Source: Deltaproteobacteria bacterium
Lineage (GTDB): Bacteria; Desulfobacterota; Desulfobacteria; Desulfobacterales; GCA-2748835
Reading direction: 5' to 3'
Assembly (NCBI GenBank): GCA_002748835.1
Contig: PDTL01000028.1
Location: 1-49,420 of the forward strand
DNA: 49,420 nucleotides
Shown: positions 1-8,451 of the stretch, one piece after another
Position numbering within the stretch: position 1 is the stretch's first letter
Layout: each line of letters begins with the position of its first letter
Notes under the pieces: model-generated
Seen by the model: the letters and a program-made list of their open reading frames with translations, nothing else
Told to the model about the DNA's origin: nothing
The model's database searches: none
Translations under genes and position numbers: made by a program

Positions 1-95
1 AAGGGCCTGGAGGTGGCCTGAAAGTGAAGAAAAACGGAAGGAGCAAAACCGGACAGTTTATGTATTTTAAAACCGGACAATTCTATTTGTTGACA
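1..95 (+). mobile_element. 3' end of an insertion sequence (partial)
   Basis: Bases 1-21 read as the tail of a reading frame ending in TGA (residues KGLEVA, then stop), plausibly the transposase C-terminus. Two copies of a repeat starting AAACCGGACA follow at 46 and 70, spaced 24 nt. Both match the reverse complement of a repeat pair at the right edge of the window (330 and 354 on the 49 kb scale), also spaced 24 nt. Multiple terminal repeats of this sort are known for IS21-like elements, but the family cannot be fixed from this stub. The proposed terminus, TTGACA at 90-95, points outward towards metY and equals a -35 consensus hexamer. The other end of the element lies outside the window. 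Confidence 0.7.
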
Positions 96-212
96 ACATA
101 ACAATTATGTTCGTTGTGCTGTTTATTGGGGATTGCAGCTGTCTCATTTGAGTTGAAGCCCAGAATGTCTTGTTACCATGTGATCCTATCCACCCTGTTT
201 TTTTCAGATCGG

Positions 213-241
213 TGTATGCATCTTTTCTGACCCGATATAAT
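213..241 (+). promoter_or_regulatory. Candidate promoter of metY-metA
   Basis: A perfect TATAAT lies at 236-241, about 120 nt upstream of the metY start. The -35 region 17 nt upstream (TGTATG, 213-218) is weak. The leader between this site and the gene shows no riboswitch fold that I recognise. The rest of 96-363 is AT-rich and has no gene. Confidence 0.4.
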
Positions 242-363
242 GGGAATGTGCTCCTTATGCAAAAAAAGGTTGATCTGGGAAAGATATTGCAAATCTGTTG
301 GATTCGGCTTACGGTTTTAATTTGAGATGATAGATTTGTTTGGTTATGAAAAAAGGAGCAAAA

Positions 364-1641
364 ATGAAGTCAAGTGGCAAAATAGATACCCGGTGCGTTC
401 AGGCAGGGTACCTCCCCCAAAATGGTGAACCACGGATTACACCCATTGTTCAATCAACCACCTACCAGTACGGTTCAGCAGATGAAGTTGCGGATCTCTT
501 TGATCTGAAGGCTGAAGGCCATATGTATTCAAGAATTTCCAATCCGACGGTTGCGGTTCTGGAAAGCAAGATCAACGCGCTTGAAGGCGGCGTTGGGGCG
601 GTTGCCACTGCTTCAGGACAGGCCGCTGTTACCTTGGCGGTCTTGTCTCTTTGTTCACGAGGCGATAATTTTATTGCCTTGTCGAATCTGTATGGCGGTA
701 CAATTAATCTGTTTACCCACACACTGAAAAAAATAGGTATTGACGTGCGTTTTGTGGACATCAACGCGCCGCTTACGTCGATTGTATCTAAAATAGATGA
801 TCGCACCAAACTGGTATACGGTGAGACCATTGGCAATCCAGGCGTCGAGGTGCTGGATATTGAACAGGCCGCAGCCCTTGCCCATGAACACAATCTGCCA
901 CTGATGATTGACAGTACATTCGCCACGCCCGTCCTTTGCCGGCCTTTTGAATTTGGCGCAGATATTGTCATGCATTCTGCCACAAAATACCTCGATGGGC
1001 ACGCGACCTGTGTGGGCGGCCTTTTGGTGGACAGCGGCAATTTTGACTGGGAAAAAAGCGGCCGTTTTCCCGAATTTGTTCAGCCTGACCCCAGTTATCA
1101 TGGTCTGAGCTATACGCAATCCTTTGGTAATCAGGCCTTTATTACGCGCGCCAGGACCAATTATGTGCGGGATATTGGCTTTTTAATGAGTCCGATGAAT
1201 GCCTTTTTGATCAATTTGGGGATGGAAACCCTGCACCTGCGTATGCAGCGGCACAGTCAGAACGCGCTGCATCTGGCCAAATTTCTCGAAGACCATCCGG
1301 CAGTGGACTGGGTGGCGTATCCGGGGCTTTCTTCAAGTCCAACCTATGATCTGGCCCAAAAATATCTGCCGGACGGACAGGGCGGCATCCTGTCTTTTGG
1401 CCTGAAAGGCGGACTTGCGGCCGGAAAAAAATTTATTGATGCGCTCAAACTGATTTCCCTTGTTGTTCATGTGGCGGATGTCAGGAGCCATGTATTGCAT
1501 CCGGCCAGCATGACCCACCGGCAGCTTTCTGACGAACAAAAAAAGGCAGCAGGGATTCGGCCTGAGCAGATTCGTTTTTCTGTTGGCATTGAAGATGTCC
1601 AGGATATTGAGCAAGATCTTGAACAGGCATTGGCCGGCTGA
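364..1641 (+). CDS. metY: O-acetylhomoserine sulfhydrylase (aminocarboxypropyltransferase)
   Basis: This is a PLP-dependent Cys/Met-metabolism enzyme of 425 residues, the usual size for MetY. It condenses O-acetylhomoserine with sulfide to give homocysteine in the cytoplasm. The family motif YSRISNPT is at 55-62, and the PLP-lysine is Lys208 in HSATKYLDGH. The ATG at 364 is preferred because AAAGGAG lies just upstream (352-357). An in-frame ATG at 346 and TTG at 340 have no comparable ribosome site. The gene is followed 22 nt later by metA, which supplies its substrate, so the two form a direct-sulfhydrylation route. MetZ or cystathionine gamma-synthase relatives are the alternative, but length and context favour MetY. 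Confidence 0.93.
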   Translation: MKSSGKIDTRCVQAGYLPQNGEPRITPIVQSTTYQYGSADEVADLFDLKAEGHMYSRISNPTVAVLESKINALEGGVGAVATASGQAAVTLAVLSLCSRGDNFIALSNLYGGTINLFTHTLKKIGIDVRFVDINAPLTSIVSKIDDRTKLVYGETIGNPGVEVLDIEQAAALAHEHNLPLMIDSTFATPVLCRPFEFGADIVMHSATKYLDGHATCVGGLLVDSGNFDWEKSGRFPEFVQPDPSYHGLSYTQSFGNQAFITRARTNYVRDIGFLMSPMNAFLINLGMETLHLRMQRHSQNALHLAKFLEDHPAVDWVAYPGLSSSPTYDLAQKYLPDGQGGILSFGLKGGLAAGKKFIDALKLISLVVHVADVRSHVLHPASMTHRQLSDEQKKAAGIRPEQIRFSVGIEDVQDIEQDLEQALAG

Positions 1642-1663
1642 TTACGTATTCAGGGAGAAAGAA

Positions 1664-2590
1664 ATGCCGATTATTTTACCATCTGATTTACCCGCAAGCG
1701 ATATTCTGAAAAAAGAACGCATTTTTATTATGGATAGTGATCGGGCCCGTTCTCAGGATATACGGCCCCTGGAAGTGATTATCGCCAATCTCATGCCGAC
1801 AAAGATTCAAACAGAAACCCAGTTGCTGCGCCGTATTTCCAACATCGCCCTGCAGGTCAATGTCGAACTGTTGCGTACGGATTCGTATGTCGGGAAACAT
1901 ACCAGTCTCGATCATTTAGACCGGTTTTATACGGTATTCGACCAGATTCGACACAAAAAATACGATGCCATGATTATTACCGGTGCGCCTGTGGAAAAAC
2001 TGGGTTTCCATGATGTCCACTACTGGGACGAACTCCGGCAGATCATGGATTTTGCCAGAACCAATGTTTTTTCCACGATGTTTATTTGCTGGGCCGCTCA
2101 GGCGGCCTGGTACCATTACTATGGCGTACAAAAGCATGCATACGGTGAAAAGCTGTTTGGGGTTTATGAAGTGGATGTTTTACAGCAGAATGTGCTTACC
2201 AGTGGTTTTGACGATAGTTTTTTTGTGCCCCATTCCAGATATACCTACTGTAAACGGGAAGATATTGACCGCATAAAGGACATGCAGGTACTGGCGGCTT
2301 CAGAAAAAGTGGGGGTGCATATGGCCGCAACCCATGACAACAGACTGCTATTTGTAACCGGGCACGGCGAATACGACACCTCAACGCTCGATGATGAGTA
2401 TAAAAGGGATAAAGCCAGCGGGATGCCCACAGCCCTTCCTGAAAACTATTACCGGGACAATGATCCTTCCAAACAAATTGCGGTTCGCTGGAAAGCGCAC
2501 AGTAATCTGTTGTTTTCGAACTGGCTGAATTATTGTGTTTATCAGGAAACGCCTTATCGCCTTGAGGATATAACGGAGAAAACACTGTAA
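1664..2590 (+). CDS. metA: Homoserine O-acyltransferase, predicted acetyl-CoA specific
   Basis: A 308-residue MetA-family protein. The acyl-enzyme nucleophile is Cys142 (FICWAAQ), and the partner residues His234 and Glu236 are in TGHGEYD. Residue 111 is Glu (GAPVEKLGF). In characterised MetA proteins Glu at this place goes with acetyl-CoA and Gly with succinyl-CoA, so the annotation 'homoserine O-succinyltransferase' would probably be wrong here. This agrees with the upstream O-acetylhomoserine sulfhydrylase. The start at 1664 has GGGAGAAAG in front. The gene ends only 4 nt from the convergent efflux gene, leaving no room for a terminator. Confidence 0.93.
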   Translation: MPIILPSDLPASDILKKERIFIMDSDRARSQDIRPLEVIIANLMPTKIQTETQLLRRISNIALQVNVELLRTDSYVGKHTSLDHLDRFYTVFDQIRHKKYDAMIITGAPVEKLGFHDVHYWDELRQIMDFARTNVFSTMFICWAAQAAWYHYYGVQKHAYGEKLFGVYEVDVLQQNVLTSGFDDSFFVPHSRYTYCKREDIDRIKDMQVLAASEKVGVHMAATHDNRLLFVTGHGEYDTSTLDDEYKRDKASGMPTALPENYYRDNDPSKQIAVRWKAHSNLLFSNWLNYCVYQETPYRLEDITEKTL

Positions 2591-2594
2591 AAAA

Positions 2595-4025
2595 TTACAG
2601 CAGCCCGCCGCCCATTGCGATATAGAGATCCACACGGTTAAACAGAATCCTCTGCTGTAACGCCAGCACCCCTTGCCGGCTGGTAAAATGCTCCCGCTCG
2701 GCATCAAGCAGGGCAAGACCATCAGCCAGCCCTTCCTGGAGCTGGATCCGTGTCAGACGCAGCCGTTCGGCAATGGCCGCATCACTTTTATTGATCGCAG
2801 TAAACTGCCGTTCAAGGGTGCTGCGGGCAATCAGGGCGTTGTTGATATCAACAAAGGCGTTCTGTACGGTCTTGATATAGTGCGCCACCGCCATCTGCTG
2901 CCGGATTTCCATTGACTTGGCGTTGGCCTGTCTTCTGCCGTAATCAAAGAGGGGCAGATCAAGGCGGGGCGCAACACCCCAGACAAAGTTTTCGCCGTCA
3001 AACAGATTTTTCAGCGCCACACTTGCGAAACCAAGGCTGCCCGTTAGACTAATACTGGGGAAAAAGGCGGCTCTTGCCACACCTATATTGGCATTCATCT
3101 TTTTCAAGGTATACTCCGCCTGGCGGATATCGGGTCGATGGCGCAGCACCTCTGACGGCAGCGCGGCCAACAGGGTCTGCGGTGGAAACTGGGTTGAAAG
3201 ATCGGCAGGTGGATCCAGTTCAAGGGCGGAGAGGGGCCGACCCACAAGCAGGCTGAGGGTATTGCGGCTTTGGAGCCAGCCCCGGCGGCGCGCTTCATAA
3301 TCGGCCTTTGCCAGCTCGATTGCCGAAAGCATACCCTGCAATGTGGCCACGGTTGCGGTGCCGGCATCAACCTGGAATTGGGTCAGGGAAAAACTTTCCT
3401 TTCTGACCTGCTGTACGCGTTGGGCAAGCTGCATCAGGGCGTCATTGGTCCGCATCTGGTAGTAGGCCTTGGCAACCGCAGAAATAATGGCAAGTTGGGC
3501 GGCATCCCGCGCTTCCAGGGTTTGCAGATAATCATTTAGCATGGCCTCGCTCTGGTTTTTCACCCGGTCAAAAAAATCGAGCTCAAATGCAGCCATGCCC
3601 AGGCCGATCGTATAGACATTACCGGTGGAGGCCTCACCGGTATAGCTTAAATCCCCCGCTGTGCGGGAGCGGCTGGCAGCGGCGTCAACCCCGATACCCG
3701 GCAGAGAAGCACTGCGGGTGACCCGGTATTGGGCTTTCGCCAGATCGGCATTGAGGGCGGCCATGCGCAGGTCGTGGTTATGCTTCAGTGCTTCCTCGAT
3801 AAACTGCTGAAGCTGTTTATCCTGAAAATAATCACGCCAGCCAAGCTCATGGGCCATGAGACCGTTTTTTTGCTGTTCTTCAAGGGCAATGCCCACCCAT
3901 GACGCTTCCAGGGGGACTTCCGGCTGCAGAAAAGCAGGCGCCAGCGAGCAGGCGGTCATGACAGGTACCAGACATAGCACCAGAACAGACAGACCATATC
4001 GCCGTATGGTTGTAAAAAATGTCAT
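2595..4025 (-). CDS. RND efflux outer-membrane lipoprotein (OprM/NodT family)
   Basis: A 476-residue outer-membrane factor, last gene of a three-gene efflux operon. Residues 1-25 form a signal peptide ending in a lipobox (VMTAC) with Cys26 as lipidation site. The body contains two repeats of the TolC-like OEP domain rich in long helices. The trimer would form the periplasmic tunnel and outer-membrane pore for the pump encoded upstream. Its ATG overlaps the TGA of the pump gene (ATGA), so the two are translationally coupled. Confidence 0.93.
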   Translation of the reverse strand: MTFFTTIRRYGLSVLVLCLVPVMTACSLAPAFLQPEVPLEASWVGIALEEQQKNGLMAHELGWRDYFQDKQLQQFIEEALKHNHDLRMAALNADLAKAQYRVTRSASLPGIGVDAAASRSRTAGDLSYTGEASTGNVYTIGLGMAAFELDFFDRVKNQSEAMLNDYLQTLEARDAAQLAIISAVAKAYYQMRTNDALMQLAQRVQQVRKESFSLTQFQVDAGTATVATLQGMLSAIELAKADYEARRRGWLQSRNTLSLLVGRPLSALELDPPADLSTQFPPQTLLAALPSEVLRHRPDIRQAEYTLKKMNANIGVARAAFFPSISLTGSLGFASVALKNLFDGENFVWGVAPRLDLPLFDYGRRQANAKSMEIRQQMAVAHYIKTVQNAFVDINNALIARSTLERQFTAINKSDAAIAERLRLTRIQLQEGLADGLALLDAEREHFTSRQGVLALQQRILFNRVDLYIAMGGGLL

Positions 4026-7000
4026 ATTTCATCCTCCTGTTGACCGGTTTGGCGACCGGGCTTAATATGGGATGCCTGTTTCTGAGACGCCTCTTTATCG
4101 CCAAAAATCCGCCGCACAACAATATAAAATACCGGCACAAACAGCACCGAAAAGAGGGTGGCAGCGGTCATTCCGGAAAGTACCGCGGTCCCGATGGCCC
4201 GCTGGCTGGCAGAACTTGCCCCTGTGGCGAAAAACAGCGGCAGCACACCGACAATAAAGGCCAGGGAAGTCATAATAATCGGTCGGTAACGCTGCTGAGC
4301 CGCCGTGAGTACCGCAGGAATCAACCCTTGTCCCTCTTTTTGCAGATCTTTGGCAAATTCCACAATAAGTATGGCGTTTTTGGCAGAAAGACCGATAACA
4401 GTAATCATTCCCACCTGAAAATAGACATCATTTGCCATGCCCCGCAGCATCGCCCCCACAACAATTCCGAAGAACCCAAGGGGTACCACAAGCATAACAG
4501 ACAGGGGAATTGCCCAGCTTTCATAGAGCGCGGCCAGGCAGAGAAAAACAGCGATAATGGCAAACCCGTAGAGGTAGAGAGACAAGGAACCGGCCCTCAC
4601 CTCCTCAAGGGACTGCCCTGTCCACTCAATGGCAAAACCGTTGGGCAGTTTTGTCAGGATCGCTTCCATTGCCGCCATGGCCTGTCCTGTACTGTGACCC
4701 GGAGCAGCCGCCCCCTGGATGCCCACCGCCGGAAACCCGTTATACTGCCGAACCTGCATCGGTCCCATCTTCCACTCAAGGGAGATCAATTCCGAAAGCG
4801 GCACCTCTCTGCCGTCAGCGGTATGGGCGGTAAATCGGTTCAACATGTCTGGCTGCATCCGGAAGGCGGCATCTGCCATCATCATCACCCGCTGCATTCT
4901 TTCCCGGTTGGGAAAATCACCCAGATAGGATGCGGCGAGCAAGCCTGAGAGGGTATCGTTGATACTCGTGATGGAGACCCCTTTGGCATAGGCATTATCC
5001 CTGTTGATCGAGAGGGTCAGCTGCGGGGCATCCTCCACGCCGGCAGGTCGAACCCCGGCAAGCTCGGGATGTTGGGCGGCAAGTCCCAACATCATATTGC
5101 GGGCCTTCATCAGCAGCTCATGACCGCTGCCACCGCGATCTTCCAGCCGCATATCGAACCCGGAGGCATTGCCAAGCTCGGGAATGGGCGGAGGATTGAT
5201 GGCAAAGAGAAAGGCATCCCGAATGGGGAAAAACAGCCGCATCAACCGGCTGGCAACGGCGGACGCACGCTGTTCCGGCCCCGTGCGTTGGTCCCAGGGT
5301 TTGAGGGGCACAAAGACAAGGGCCATATTGGGACCCTGACCGCTGAAGGAAAAACCGATGATAGAGACAATATTTTCTGTTTCCGGCTGCTGTAAAACGA
5401 TGTGTTCGACCTGCTCTATCACCTTCACCGTCCGTTCCTGACTGGCCCCTGGCGGCAGTTTTACATTGACAATCACATAACCCTGATCTTCGTCGGGAAG
5501 AAATGCGGTGGGAATCCTGGTATAGAACCAGCCGGAGATTCCGGTTATCAAAAGAAAAACAAGCACCATCACATAACGCCAGCGAACCACAACGCGCAAC
5601 GTCGCCTGATACTTTTGTGTCACCCAGTTGAAGAGCCGGTTGAACCCGATAAAAAATCCGTTTTTTTGATGACCGTCTGTCACCGGTTTCAGCAGGGTGG
5701 CACAAAGCGCCGGGGTAAGAGAGAGGGCAAGAAAGGCGGAAAAGAAAATTGCCCCCATCATCACCAGGGAAAACTGGCGATAGATATTGCCGGTTGCACC
5801 GGGAAAAAACGCCAGGGGCACAAACACCGACACAAGCACAACGGTGATACCGATTACCGCCCCGCTGATCTGTGTCATCCCCTTATGGGCCGCTGCTTTG
5901 GGCGAGAGCCGCTCTTCATCCATCAGCCGTTCCACATTTTCCACCACCACAATGGCGTCATCCACCACAATGCCGATTACCAGCACCATGGCAAACATGG
6001 TCAGCACATTAAAGGAAAGGCCAAAAAGGGACATGATCGACACCGCGCCCAGAAGCGAGATCGGTACCACCAGGGTCGGAATGAGGGTATAGCGGATGTT
6101 CTGCAAAAAGAGCAGCATGACCAGCACTACAAGCAGCATCGCCTCAAGCAGGGTCCGTACCACCTCCTCAATGGAAAGGCGGACAAAGGTGGATGAATCA
6201 TAGGGAATTTCCCATTCCATTCCTTCTGGAAAATATCTGGCAAGTGTCTCCATGGTTGTATACGTGTCCCGGGCAACGGAAACCGCGTTGCCGGTGGTGG
6301 AGAGCTGGATACCCATACCCACCATGGGCTTGCCGTTCAAGCGGGCAAAGGTGGCATACCGCTCAGGGCCAAGCTGAACCCTGGCGATATCTTTCAAGCG
6401 AACGGTTGCTCCGGTGGTATTGCTTTTAACAATGATATTTTCAAACTCCCGGGCGGTCTGCAGCTGCCCGGAGGTGTCGATGGTGGCGGTGATCTCTTGC
6501 CCCGGCACAAGGGGCGCGGCGCCAATTGTGCCCGCCGAGATCTGAATATTCTGTGACCTGACCGCCGCTGCGACCTGGCTGGTGGACAGACCATAACTGC
6601 GCATTTTTACGGGATCCAGCCAGATCCGCATGCCGGGTTCGGCAGAGAACACCTGCACATTGCCCATCCCCTCGATACGCTGGAGTGCGGGCCGGATATT
6701 GCGCATGACATAATCCGCGACCTCCAGCTGGCTCAACGCCTCCGAGGTTGAATAGACGCAGGTGAAAAGCAGAAAGTTTGACCGGCTTTTAGTCACGCCG
6801 ATTCCCAGGGATTGAACGATAGGCGGCAGCCGTGGTTCCGCGTTTCTCAGCAGGTTCTGCACATCGACCTGGGCCATATTCTCATCAGTGCCGCTGGCGA
6901 AGGTAAGGGTGATACTGCCCGTGCCGTTGGCATTGGCGATACTTTCGATATAGTCGAGTCCATCGGCGGTATTGACCTCCCGCTCGATGATGGACAGCAC

Positions 7001-7180
7001 CGTCCGCTGCAGGGTCTCGGCACTGGCGCCCGGATACTTGACCTGTATCTGGATCGTGGGTGCTGCCACTGCCGGATACTGGGCAATGGGCAGAAAAAAT
7101 GCGGTAACCAATCCTGAAAGGATAATGAAAATCGCCACAACCCAGGCAAAGACAGGCCGGTCAATAAAAAATCTTGCCAT
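4022..7180 (-). CDS. RND multidrug efflux inner-membrane pump (AcrB/MexB, HAE1 family)
   Basis: A 1052-residue proton-driven exporter of standard family length. Residues 1-30 give TM1, two large periplasmic loops follow, and the proton-relay aspartates are Asp407-Asp408 in VIGIVVDDAIVVVENVE, the same numbers as in AcrB. The essential lysine is in GLSAKNAILIVEFAKDL near residue 940. Substrates cannot be told from sequence; hydrophobic compounds are usual for HAE1. The gene follows the adaptor by 14 nt and overlaps the outer-membrane factor. No regulator gene adjoins the operon. Confidence 0.95.
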   Translation of the reverse strand: MARFFIDRPVFAWVVAIFIILSGLVTAFFLPIAQYPAVAAPTIQIQVKYPGASAETLQRTVLSIIEREVNTADGLDYIESIANANGTGSITLTFASGTDENMAQVDVQNLLRNAEPRLPPIVQSLGIGVTKSRSNFLLFTCVYSTSEALSQLEVADYVMRNIRPALQRIEGMGNVQVFSAEPGMRIWLDPVKMRSYGLSTSQVAAAVRSQNIQISAGTIGAAPLVPGQEITATIDTSGQLQTAREFENIIVKSNTTGATVRLKDIARVQLGPERYATFARLNGKPMVGMGIQLSTTGNAVSVARDTYTTMETLARYFPEGMEWEIPYDSSTFVRLSIEEVVRTLLEAMLLVVLVMLLFLQNIRYTLIPTLVVPISLLGAVSIMSLFGLSFNVLTMFAMVLVIGIVVDDAIVVVENVERLMDEERLSPKAAAHKGMTQISGAVIGITVVLVSVFVPLAFFPGATGNIYRQFSLVMMGAIFFSAFLALSLTPALCATLLKPVTDGHQKNGFFIGFNRLFNWVTQKYQATLRVVVRWRYVMVLVFLLITGISGWFYTRIPTAFLPDEDQGYVIVNVKLPPGASQERTVKVIEQVEHIVLQQPETENIVSIIGFSFSGQGPNMALVFVPLKPWDQRTGPEQRASAVASRLMRLFFPIRDAFLFAINPPPIPELGNASGFDMRLEDRGGSGHELLMKARNMMLGLAAQHPELAGVRPAGVEDAPQLTLSINRDNAYAKGVSITSINDTLSGLLAASYLGDFPNRERMQRVMMMADAAFRMQPDMLNRFTAHTADGREVPLSELISLEWKMGPMQVRQYNGFPAVGIQGAAAPGHSTGQAMAAMEAILTKLPNGFAIEWTGQSLEEVRAGSLSLYLYGFAIIAVFLCLAALYESWAIPLSVMLVVPLGFFGIVVGAMLRGMANDVYFQVGMITVIGLSAKNAILIVEFAKDLQKEGQGLIPAVLTAAQQRYRPIIMTSLAFIVGVLPLFFATGASSASQRAIGTAVLSGMTAATLFSVLFVPVFYIVVRRIFGDKEASQKQASHIKPGRQTGQQEDEI

Positions 7181-7194
7181 TCCCTTTTCTCCTC

Positions 7195-8409
7195 CTATTT
7201 CACTCCAGCAGCAGGCGTTTCAGATTTCATTGGTTGCTGGGACGTTCCGGCTGCCTTCTCCGTTGCCTGGTTGCGCAGATCCGCAAGTGGAACAGGGGTG
7301 ACCTTCTGGGCGTGCATAATATGCACTTTCAGCATACCATCGATGATCACCTTGTCTCCTGCCTGCAAACCGCCGGTAACGATCCAGTTGTTTTTCCAGG
7401 AACGGGCTATCTGAACCGGCCTGGGGGTAAAGGTGTTGTCGTCATTGAGCACAAAAAGGATATCCCCCTTGTCGGTACGGGTAATTGCTTTCTGGGGAAT
7501 AAGAAAGATGTCGTCAAGGGTAATCAGGGGCATCTCCACCCGAACATAGAGCCCTGGCATTAGAAACTTGTCGGGATTGGGAACCGAGGCGCGTACCATG
7601 GCCTCACCTGTTGCGGCATTGACGGCCACATCGGTAAAGATCAGCTTGCCGGGGTACTGATAGGGCGTGCCGTCATCGAGGAAGATTTTCACCGCCATCT
7701 CAGGGGATTGATGCACTCGCTTCTGCTGTTGCATCATTGCCTTGAGGTTTAAAATGTTTGCCGCCGATTGCTGTACATTCACATAGAGGGGATCAATCTG
7801 GCGGATCTGCGCCATCTGGGTTGCACTGGAAGCAGAAACCAGTGCCCCCTCCGTGACCTCCTGCTGACCGATAAAGCCAGAGATAGGCGCGGTGACAGTG
7901 GTATAATCCAGATCTATTTCAGCTTTGATTACAGAGGCTTTGGCAATTTCTATCTCGGCGATGGTGCTGGCAAGCGTCGCCTCCGCCTGATCCAGCACCT
8001 GCTGGGAGACAGCCTTTTTATCTATCAGCTTGCGATAGCGTAACACATTGGCCTCGTTGAGTTTTTTCTGGGCAATCACTTTGGCAAGCGTCCCTTTTGC
8101 CGATTGCAGGGCAGCCTTAAAGGGGCGGTTGTCAATGGTAAAAAGTACATCTCCTTCCCTGACAAAGGCGCCTTCCCTAAACAGCCGTTTTTCAACAATA
8201 CCCGTCACACGTGCCCGGACGACCGCATCCCTGGAGGACTCCAGACGGCCGGGAAGATTATCAGTCAGTGTAAGATCTTGCGCTTGTACTGCAATAAAAC
8301 CAACCAGCGGCGCTGGAGGAGAAGGATCGGCAAACGAAGGTGTTGTCAGCATAAGAAAAAAAAGTATAATCACGTTTAATTTTGGCGTGCGTTTATAGTA
8401 AGCCAGCAT
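7195..8409 (-). CDS. RND efflux periplasmic adaptor (AcrA/MexA-like membrane fusion protein)
   Basis: A 404-residue adaptor linking the pump to the outer-membrane channel. Residues 1-27 form a signal peptide (hydrophobic core VIILFFLMLTTPSFA). No lipobox cysteine follows, so unlike AcrA it is probably not a lipoprotein. Order: split lipoyl/barrel-sandwich domain (RARVTGIVEKRLFREG and the return strand VTAPISGFIGQQEV), an intervening helical hairpin, and beta-barrel and membrane-proximal domains. AAGGAGAAAGA precedes the ATG. It is first gene of the operon, so the promoter should lie in the short stretch 8410-8451 or earlier. Confidence 0.93.
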   Translation of the reverse strand: MLAYYKRTPKLNVIILFFLMLTTPSFADPSPPAPLVGFIAVQAQDLTLTDNLPGRLESSRDAVVRARVTGIVEKRLFREGAFVREGDVLFTIDNRPFKAALQSAKGTLAKVIAQKKLNEANVLRYRKLIDKKAVSQQVLDQAEATLASTIAEIEIAKASVIKAEIDLDYTTVTAPISGFIGQQEVTEGALVSASSATQMAQIRQIDPLYVNVQQSAANILNLKAMMQQQKRVHQSPEMAVKIFLDDGTPYQYPGKLIFTDVAVNAATGEAMVRASVPNPDKFLMPGLYVRVEMPLITLDDIFLIPQKAITRTDKGDILFVLNDDNTFTPRPVQIARSWKNNWIVTGGLQAGDKVIIDGMLKVHIMHAQKVTPVPLADLRNQATEKAAGTSQQPMKSETPAAGVK

Positions 8410-8451
8410 TCTTTCTCCTTTAAGATGTCGATGTATGGCGGTATCAAATGA

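Noticed and set aside
96..363. A SAM or SAH riboswitch upstream of metY
   Set aside because: I looked for the conserved helices and core bases and could not build a known fold. Only a promoter-like TATAAT was found.
4019..6196. Long plus-strand reading frames (up to about 300 codons) opposite the RND pump gene
   Set aside because: They are antisense to a well-conserved pump, lack ribosome sites, and have low-complexity His/Arg/Gly-rich translations typical of shadow frames in GC-rich codons.
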